Shown here piece by piece: positions 1-4,043 of a stretch of 7,281 nucleotides of DNA. This DNA comes from an uncultured Ruminococcus sp. (GTDB lineage Bacteria; Bacillota; Clostridia; Oscillospirales; Ruminococcaceae): NCBI GenBank assembly GCA_945867875.1, contig CAMBJF010000117.1:1-7281 (forward strand). The letters are read 5' to 3'. The stretch's first letter is position 1, and the number at the start of each line of letters is the position of its first letter. A model generated the notes under the pieces. It was not told where the DNA came from. It made no database searches and was given only the letters and a program-made list of their open reading frames with translations. Position numbers and translations under genes: made by a program.

Positions 1-24
1 GTTAAATTTAATCTGTAAGCACAT

Positions 25-62
25 AAAAAAAGTTCCTCCCTGAAATTATCAGAGAGGAACTT
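25..62 (-). terminator. Rho-independent terminator after tsf
   Basis: On the minus strand a 14-bp stem (arms 62-49 and 43-30) closes a 5-nt loop (48-44) and runs straight into seven T residues (31-25). The pair between 53 and 39 is a G-U wobble in minus-strand RNA but an A-C mismatch on the plus strand, and no T-tract follows on the plus side. The signal is therefore oriented for tsf. It starts 19 nt past the tsf stop codon and closes the rpsB-tsf unit. Confidence 0.95.
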
Positions 63-81
63 AAAATAGTCAAATCAGCAA

Positions 82-1005
82 TTAGTTGTTGCCCTTAGCC
101 ATAGCTGCAACTTCCTCAGCGAAGTTATCAGCCTTCTTCTCGATGCCCTCGCCTCTTTCAAAGCGAACATACTCAACAACATTGATCTTTCCGCCGAGAG
201 CCTTAGCAGCGTTCTCAACGTACTTGCCAACAGTAACCTTGTCGTCCTTAACAAAAGCCTGCTCGAGGAGGCAGTTTTCGGAGTAGTACTTGCCAACCTT
301 GCCCTCAGCGATCTTAGCTCTTACCTGCTCAGGCTTGGAAGCCATCTTAGGATCCTCAGCCATCTGAGCCATAACGATAGTCTTCTCGTTCTCGAGAACC
401 TCTGCGGGAACGGACTCTCTGTTAAGGTAAGCAGGATTCATAGCTGCAACCTGAAGTGCGCAGTCCTTACCTGTCTCGAATACCTTGTCAGCAGGGAGGT
501 CAGTGTCGAGCTTAACCATTACGCCAATGCTTCCGCCGCCGTGAACGTAAGGAACGAGAACGCCCTCAAGTCTCTTGAAACGACGGATAACCATATTCTC
601 TCTGATCTTGATGAAGAGATCCTGAAGAGCTTCTTCAACAGTCTTGTCGCCGCCGCTGATAGTAGCAGCCTTAAGAGCATCGATGTCAGCAGGGTTCTTC
701 TCGATAACGGTCTTTGCAACAGCGTTAACGAAAGCCTTGAACTCGTCATTGTTAGCAGCGAAATCTGTCTCGATGTTTACTTCAACAACAGCACCTACAT
801 TGCCCTCAACGATAGAGGTAACAATACCCTCAGCAGCAACTCTGCCGCTCTTCTTAGCCTGTGTAGCAAGTCCCTTTTCACGGAGAATGGTAACTGCCTT
901 TTCTGTATCGCCGTCAGCTTCTTCAAGAGCCTTCTTGCAGTCCATCATGCCGACTCCTGTTGCTTTCATAAGTTCCTTGATCTCGGAAGGTGAAACCTTT
1001 GCCAT
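82..1005 (-). CDS. tsf: Translation elongation factor Ts (EF-Ts)
   Basis: EF-Ts is the cytoplasmic guanine nucleotide exchange factor that recycles EF-Tu-GDP to EF-Tu-GTP. The 307-residue product is a normal full-length family member. Residues 1-50 form the N-terminal UBA-like domain, with the characteristic TGVGMMDCKKAL stretch (16-27) and LREKGLA (41-47). The EF-Tu-contacting core motif TDFAANNDEF lies at 80-89. VAAMNP (186-191) and the C-terminal RFERGEGIEKK (281-291) with NFAEEVAAM (294-302) are also family signatures. The ATG at 1005 is preceded by AGGAGG (1019-1014) with an 8-nt spacer, so the start is secure. It is the second gene of the rpsB-tsf pair, 101 nt after rpsB, with an intercistronic hairpin before it and a strong terminator after it. 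Nothing is truncated or unusual. Confidence 0.98.
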   Translation of the reverse strand: MAKVSPSEIKELMKATGVGMMDCKKALEEADGDTEKAVTILREKGLATQAKKSGRVAAEGIVTSIVEGNVGAVVEVNIETDFAANNDEFKAFVNAVAKTVIEKNPADIDALKAATISGGDKTVEEALQDLFIKIRENMVIRRFKRLEGVLVPYVHGGGSIGVMVKLDTDLPADKVFETGKDCALQVAAMNPAYLNRESVPAEVLENEKTIVMAQMAEDPKMASKPEQVRAKIAEGKVGKYYSENCLLEQAFVKDDKVTVGKYVENAAKALGGKINVVEYVRFERGEGIEKKADNFAEEVAAMAKGNN

Positions 1006-1049
1006 TTTAAATTCCTCCTGTGTTATTATATCCGTTTATACCCAAATTA

Positions 1050-1079
1050 GGGCAGACGTTATTAATATAAAGTCTGCCC
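1050..1079 (-). promoter_or_regulatory. Intercistronic hairpin between rpsB and tsf
   Basis: GGGCAGAC (1079-1072 on the minus strand) pairs perfectly with GTCTGCCC (1057-1050), enclosing a 14-nt AT-rich loop. There is no run of T after the stem (it continues TAATTTGGG), so it does not look like an efficient terminator. Plausible roles are mRNA processing or stabilisation, or a mild attenuator adjusting the S2:EF-Ts ratio. The structure is seen in the sequence; the role is inference. Confidence 0.6.
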
Positions 1080-1106
1080 GAAATCTGTAAGATTTATAAG
1101 TTACAA

Positions 1107-1838
1107 TTACTCAGCTGCTTCTTCGGAAGCCTCTTCAGCCTGTGCAGACTGCTGCTCGCCCTGTCTGCCCTCGATGATAGCGTCAGCCATTGCGCCTGCA
1201 ATGAGCTTAACAGCTCTGATGGCGTCATCGTTACCGGGGATAACGTAATCAGCGTCATCGGGATCGCAGTTTGTATCTACGATAGCAACAACGGGGATGC
1301 CGAGCTTCTTAGCCTCGGATACAGCGATCTTTTCCTTGCGGGGGTCAACGATGAAGAGAGCACCGGGGAGCTTCTTCATATCCTTGATACCGCCGAGGTA
1401 CTTCTCGAGCTTTTCGATCTCGAGCTCAAGCTTAACAACTTCCTTCTTGGGAAGGAGGTTGAATGTGCCGTCTTCCTGCATAGTGTGGAGCTGCTCAAGT
1501 CTTGCGATTCTTCTCTGAATGGTCTTGAAGTTGGTCAGCATACCGCCGAGCCATCTTGCGTTTACATAGTAAGCGCCAGCACGGAGAGCCTCTTCCTTAA
1601 CGGAATCGCCGGCCTGCTTCTTTGTTCCAACGAAAAGAACATTGTCGCCGTTTGCAGCAACGCTCTTGATGAATGCATAAGCCTCATCGAGCTTCTTAAC
1701 AGTCTTCTGAAGGTCGATAATGTAGATACCGTTTCTTTCAGTAAAGATGTAAGGTGCCATTTTGGGGTTCCATCTTCTGGTCTGGTGACCGAAGTGTACG
1801 CCTGCTTCGAGAAGCTGCTTCATTGATACTACGCCCAT
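1107..1838 (-). CDS. rpsB: 30S ribosomal protein S2 (uS2)
   Basis: S2 is a late-assembling protein of the small ribosomal subunit, bound between the head and body on the solvent side. The 243-residue product is close to B. subtilis S2 from its first residues: MKQLLEAGVHFGHQTRRWNP (6-25), then IFTERNGIYIIDLQKT (31-46), LFVGTKKQA (68-76), RWLGGMLTNF (95-104), GGIKDM (149-154), VDPRKE (164-169), DTNCDP (188-193) and NDDAIRA (203-209). The C-terminus is a short Ala/Glu/Gln-rich tail, as is common in Bacillota S2. The ATG at 1838 is chosen over the internal ATG at 1823 because AGGAGG (1853-1848) sits 9 nt upstream and the GVVSMKQ beginning matches the family. It is transcribed from its own strong promoter through a structured leader, followed by tsf. 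Confidence 0.98.
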   Translation of the reverse strand: MGVVSMKQLLEAGVHFGHQTRRWNPKMAPYIFTERNGIYIIDLQKTVKKLDEAYAFIKSVAANGDNVLFVGTKKQAGDSVKEEALRAGAYYVNARWLGGMLTNFKTIQRRIARLEQLHTMQEDGTFNLLPKKEVVKLELEIEKLEKYLGGIKDMKKLPGALFIVDPRKEKIAVSEAKKLGIPVVAIVDTNCDPDDADYVIPGNDDAIRAVKLIAGAMADAIIEGRQGEQQSAQAEEASEEAAE

Positions 1839-1948
1839 TTTAAAAATCCTCCTGGTTAATAAAAATAAATTTTTCCTCCGCCGTGTTTAGCTCGGCTTTT
1901 ATTCCCAAATGGAAACACCACCGCCGAAAACTCCGACGTGCGAATTGC
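1839..1948 (-). promoter_or_regulatory. Structured 5' leader of rpsB, candidate r-protein leader
   Basis: About 110 nt separate the predicted transcription start from the rpsB start codon. The minus-strand RNA contains TTCGGC (1928-1923) able to pair with GCCGAG (1896-1891), and GTGTTT (1918-1913) able to pair with AAACAC (1888-1883). The two helices interleave, so together they would form an H-type pseudoknot; TTCC (1914-1911) with GGAA (1905-1902) is a competing small hairpin. A GGAGG without a usable start codon lies at 1879-1875, upstream of the real Shine-Dalgarno AGGAGG (1853-1848). Autoregulation of rpsB-tsf by S2 is known in E. coli. Whether this leader binds S2 is inference, and I cannot assign it to a named RNA family. 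Confidence 0.45.
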
Positions 1949-1954
1949 TTTAAT

Positions 1955-1983
1955 ATTATACCATACATTTCCCCATTTTTCAA
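1955..1983 (-). promoter_or_regulatory. Sigma-A-type promoter of the rpsB-tsf operon
   Basis: On the minus strand the -35 box TTGAAA (1983-1978, 5 of 6 to consensus) is followed by a 17-nt spacer and a perfect -10 box TATAAT (1960-1955). A TGG just upstream makes it an extended -10. The transcription start should fall near 1949-1948. The -35 lies only 15 nt after the ymxH stop codon, so the promoter fills the ymxH-rpsB gap. The near-consensus match fits the high expression needed for S2 and EF-Ts. Confidence 0.9.
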
Positions 1984-1997
1984 GCGGCATTTTCGCC

Positions 1998-2285
1998 TTA
2001 TCCAAACAAATTATCATCATTATTTTTGTTCATCTTATACAATTTTCCGTTATCCGTAGAAACAAGCACCGTGTCAGTCCCTATCCTCTCAATGTCCGAA
2101 CAGGGAATAACGATATTCTCCTCCCTGCCCATAAGCCCCATCATACGGGACCTGCCGTAGATAACAAGAGAAAGTATCTTCCCCTTTTCCGTGTCGATGA
2201 CAATATCGTCAATAAAGCCTATCCGTTCGCCTGTTGCGGTGCTTATGACTTCCCTTTCCCTCAGCTCAGAAAACGTGCATTTCAT
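1998..2285 (-). CDS. ymxH: YlmC/YmxH-family PRC-barrel protein (sporulation-associated)
   Basis: This is a small, probably cytoplasmic PRC-barrel protein of the YlmC/YmxH family, which is widespread in endospore-forming Bacillota; its molecular function is not established. The 95 residues fit the family's 80-100 range. Visible features are the opening strand SELREREVISTATGERIGFI (6-25), DDIVIDTEKGKI (26-37), the MGLMGREENIVIP segment (49-61) resembling the family's GKEE-x-VIPW region with Cys62 in place of Trp, and ERIGTDTVLV (66-75). There is a polar Asn/Lys-rich C-terminal tail. I start at ATG 2285 rather than the in-frame GTG at 2291, because the GTG lies inside the G-rich Shine-Dalgarno (2297-2291). 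There is no room for a private promoter between it and the spoVM terminator, so it probably depends on read-through. The choice between the symbols ymxH and ylmC is uncertain. Confidence 0.88.
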   Translation of the reverse strand: MKCTFSELREREVISTATGERIGFIDDIVIDTEKGKILSLVIYGRSRMMGLMGREENIVIPCSDIERIGTDTVLVSTDNGKLYKMNKNNDDNLFG

Positions 2286-2290
2286 ACACA

Positions 2291-2297
2291 CACCCCC
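2291..2297 (-). promoter_or_regulatory. G-rich ribosome binding site deciding the ymxH start
   Basis: GGGGGTG on the minus strand can pair with the anti-Shine-Dalgarno, with one G-U pair, and lies 5 nt before ATG 2285. It includes the GTG at 2291, which argues against that GTG as the start. The terminator T-tract ends at 2298, immediately upstream. Confidence 0.55.
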
Positions 2298-2334
2298 AAA
2301 AATAATAACCGCCTCATATATGCATATGAAGCGG
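2298..2334 (-). terminator. Rho-independent terminator after spoVM
   Basis: The minus-strand RNA forms an 11-bp stem (arms 2334-2324 and 2319-2309) with a GCAU tetraloop (2323-2320), followed by TTATTATTTTT (2308-2298). One pair is a G-U wobble on this strand and an A-C mismatch on the other, supporting minus-strand function. An upstream AATAA (2348-2344), which includes the spoVM stop codon, can extend the stem against the T-tract. The T-tract is interrupted by two A residues, so some read-through into ymxH is likely. Confidence 0.82.
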
Positions 2335-2343
2335 CGGGGCAGG

Positions 2344-2436
2344 TTATTCCGAATCGGCAGATTCCTTTTTTATCCTGAAAATAATTCTGAAAAGACCTGC
2401 AAGAAGCTTGGGGCTCCTGACCACTACCATTTTCAT
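2344..2436 (-). CDS. spoVM: Stage V sporulation protein M (SpoVM), 30-aa amphipathic peptide
   Basis: SpoVM is a tiny amphipathic-helix peptide that, in B. subtilis, sits on the convex forespore outer membrane, recruits the coat-basement ATPase SpoIVA and is needed for cortex and coat formation. The 30 codons from ATG 2436 to TAA 2344 encode MKMVVVRSPKLLAGLFRI followed by a basic and then acidic tail. Against the 26-residue B. subtilis protein, Lys2, Pro9, Lys10, Leu12, Gly14 and Arg17 match at identical positions without gaps, including the helix-interrupting Pro9. GGAGG (2449-2445) is 8 nt upstream of the ATG. A second in-frame ATG at 2430 is less well spaced. The location directly after thiN matches the B. 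subtilis order, and a terminator follows at once. It is four residues longer at the C-terminus than B. subtilis SpoVM. The gene is short enough for routine gene callers to miss. Confidence 0.9.
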   Translation of the reverse strand: MKMVVVRSPKLLAGLFRIIFRIKKESADSE

Positions 2437-2498
2437 AAAACGCACCTCCGAATTGATTATCATAATTTATATTATTCGGAAAATGCCGTTTTGACACA
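2437..2498 (-). other. AT-rich thiN-spoVM gap, possible weak spoVM promoter
   Basis: These 62 nt hold the spoVM Shine-Dalgarno GGAGG (2449-2445) and a very AT-rich stretch (2479-2456). B. subtilis spoVM is transcribed by the mother-cell factor sigma-E. Here GTCAAAAC (2495-2488) followed 16 nt later by TATAAATT (2471-2464) only loosely resembles a sigma-E promoter, and I see no good sigma-A promoter. There is no terminator after thiN, so spoVM can also be reached from upstream. Confidence 0.2.
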
Positions 2499-3107
2499 TT
2501 ATTTTTCAAGAATTACAAGAATTTTGCCCGTCCTTACCTCTATCTCAGCCCTGTCATCAATAAATTCATTGCTGACGCCAAGGGGAAAATCATAGGCAAG
2601 TCTCATATCGCCGCTGTATTTGAGATCTTTCTCAGTTATCTCCGCCGCCTCCGTGAGAGCAAAGACCGAGAGATATTTTGCCCCGTCTCTGCAAAGCTTC
2701 ACCGTGCCCTCGCCGTACACCCTCATAACAAAGCCGTTTCCGAAAAGAACGCCCTCTCCCCCATTGCTTTCGATATACGCAAGGGTCTGCACAGCCGCAA
2801 AAGTGTGCCCCATTCTGCCGCCGTCCGCACCGTATATGTAAAATGTGCGGCAGCCCTTTTCAAAGCCCGTTTTCACCGCCAGCATAAGATCGGTATCGTC
2901 CTTTTCACGGGGCGCTCTGAAAATCTCGCAGTCATCGGGGAGCCTGTCCTCATAGCTGTCAAAATCACCAAGGATAAGATCAGGCCTCACGCCGTATCTC
3001 AGACAATGGCGATATCCCGAATCAGCCGCAATAACATATGCATTTTCGGGAATTTTAACTTGAGTGCGCTCGCACATATCCGCTCCGCCGAAAATAACGC
3101 AGATCAT
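2499..3107 (-). CDS. thiN: Thiamine pyrophosphokinase (thiamine diphosphokinase)
   Basis: The enzyme transfers pyrophosphate from ATP to thiamine, giving thiamine diphosphate, the cytosolic cofactor of transketolase and 2-oxoacid enzymes. The 202-residue product has the TPK catalytic-domain motifs in order: FGGAD (6-10), AADSG (28-32), PDLILGDFDS (42-51) with the metal-binding acidic residues, KDDTDLMLAV (69-78) and GADGGRMGH (93-101). The C-terminal thiamine-binding beta domain contains the GVSNEF motif (177-182). The usual GGR-x-D-H motif reads GGRMGH here, a Gly where Asp is typical. I choose ATG 3107 over the in-frame ATG at 3125. The first overlaps the rsgA stop as ATGA, suiting translational coupling, and puts the start where other ThiN proteins begin; the 3125 codon has AAGGA only 1 nt away. 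It follows rsgA directly, without the rpe gene found between them in B. subtilis. Confidence 0.93.
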   Translation of the reverse strand: MICVIFGGADMCERTQVKIPENAYVIAADSGYRHCLRYGVRPDLILGDFDSYEDRLPDDCEIFRAPREKDDTDLMLAVKTGFEKGCRTFYIYGADGGRMGHTFAAVQTLAYIESNGGEGVLFGNGFVMRVYGEGTVKLCRDGAKYLSVFALTEAAEITEKDLKYSGDMRLAYDFPLGVSNEFIDDRAEIEVRTGKILVILEK

Positions 3108-3985
3108 TTTCCGTTTATCTCCCATTCCTTGATATTTTTCGCTTCCTCAAACATCTCGCAGTAGCTTTCGTGCCTTGAACGGGCAATATCCCCCCGCTTC
3201 ACTGCTTCAAGCACCTCGCATCCCTTTTCCTTGATATGATTGCAGTCCGCAAAGCGGCACTTGTCCTCATACTCCTCAAACTCTCTGAAACAGTATTTCA
3301 GCTTGTCCTTCAATATAACAGCATACTGCATTGTCTCGAAGCTTGAAAATCCCGGCGTGTCCGCAGCATAGCCGTCAAAAAGCTTGTAAAGCCTTGAAAC
3401 ACGCGTGGTATGCCGACCTCTTCCAAGCTTTTTGCTTATTTCGGCAGTCTTTATTTCAAGCTCGGGGGCAAGGTGATTGAGGAGCGTGGATTTTCCCGCA
3501 CCCGTATTCCCCGTAAATGCGCATATCCTGCCCTTAATCTTGTCCCTGATAATGTCAAGTCCGCTGTCATTGTCATAGTCGCAGACCACCACGGAAATGC
3601 CGATTTTTTCGTATATCTCAGGGATAAGATGATTTTCCTTCAGATCCACCTTAGTAACGGCGATAACTGGCTCAATTGACTTGTATTCGCACACCGCAAT
3701 GAACTTGTCAAGCAGTGTCAGATTCGGCGCAGGCTCACAGGTGGACACCACGAACACCATAACATCAAGATTAGCAAGGGGCGGACGGATAATGCTGTTC
3801 TTACGCTCCTCGATCTCGCTGATAACGCCGTCCTTAATGATGCATCTGTCCCCAGCGCAGGGGGAAAAACCGTCTTTTCTGAAAATGCCCCTTGCTTTGA
3901 GCTTCAAAAGCTCACCGTTTTCGTCCTCCACCGTGTAAAGTCCGCCAAGGGATTCAAGAATAAGTCCCTTTGTGCCCTTATCCAT
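3104..3985 (-). CDS. rsgA: Ribosome small subunit-dependent GTPase A (RsgA/YloQ)
   Basis: RsgA is a 30S-binding, circularly permuted GTPase acting late in small-subunit maturation. The 293 residues are normal for the family. Residues 1-65 form the OB-fold. The GTPase motifs appear in permuted order: G4 TKVDL (111-115), G1/P-loop GNTGAGKSTLLN (159-170), the G2-region GRGRHTTR (188-195) and G3 DTPGFSSF (209-216). A C-terminal zinc motif follows: Cys243, Cys248, His250 and Cys256 (C-x4-C-x-H-x5-C). G4 has Thr in place of the canonical Asn (TKxD for NKxD), a substitution I do not regard as inactivating. ATG 3985 follows GGAG (3996-3993) by 7 nt. It lies 58 nt after prkC, across a hairpin, and overlaps thiN by 4 nt. 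In B. subtilis the homologue (CpgA/YloQ) is reported to be a PrkC substrate, so the linkage may be functional. Confidence 0.97.
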   Translation of the reverse strand: MDKGTKGLILESLGGLYTVEDENGELLKLKARGIFRKDGFSPCAGDRCIIKDGVISEIEERKNSIIRPPLANLDVMVFVVSTCEPAPNLTLLDKFIAVCEYKSIEPVIAVTKVDLKENHLIPEIYEKIGISVVVCDYDNDSGLDIIRDKIKGRICAFTGNTGAGKSTLLNHLAPELEIKTAEISKKLGRGRHTTRVSRLYKLFDGYAADTPGFSSFETMQYAVILKDKLKYCFREFEEYEDKCRFADCNHIKEKGCEVLEAVKRGDIARSRHESYCEMFEEAKNIKEWEINGK

Positions 3986-4005
3986 AACATCTCTCCTATA
4001 AAACA

Positions 4006-4033
4006 GGCAGGAAAGACATATGCCTTACCTGCC
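4006..4033 (-). promoter_or_regulatory. Hairpin in the prkC-rsgA gap, possible attenuator
   Basis: The minus strand has GGCAGG (4033-4028) pairing with CCTGCC (4011-4006) and AAG (4026-4024) with CTT (4015-4013). These are separated by a T-T mismatch and close an 8-nt loop. TGTTTTAT follows, a weak T-tract leading into the rsgA Shine-Dalgarno. It could be a leaky terminator or attenuator that lowers rsgA-thiN expression relative to prkC, or simply a stabilising 3' hairpin. Confidence 0.45.
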
Positions 4034-4043
4034 CGTAAAAAAC

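Noticed and set aside
1025..1030. A perfect TATAAT just upstream of tsf on the minus strand
   Set aside because: No -35-like hexamer lies 16-18 nt upstream, and the resulting start would fall at the tsf Shine-Dalgarno. It is probably chance in an AT-rich gap.
541..1090. Two overlapping plus-strand frames of about 150 codons opposite tsf
   Set aside because: Both mirror the EF-Ts coding sequence in other frames, and one runs through the rpsB-tsf hairpin. The product families are unrecognisable.
1986..1997. Short GGC/GCC inverted repeat right after the ymxH stop codon
   Set aside because: Only about 3 bp of stem and no T-tract; too weak to call a terminator.
2464..2495. Sigma-E-like promoter upstream of spoVM
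   Set aside because: The match is loose and the spacing slightly long, so it is listed only as a low-confidence gap annotation and not as a called promoter.
2282..2509. A 75-codon minus-strand frame covering the thiN-ymxH gap
   Set aside because: It runs over spoVM in a different frame, through the terminator and into thiN, and its sequence resembles no known family. SpoVM with its GGAGG site explains this region better.
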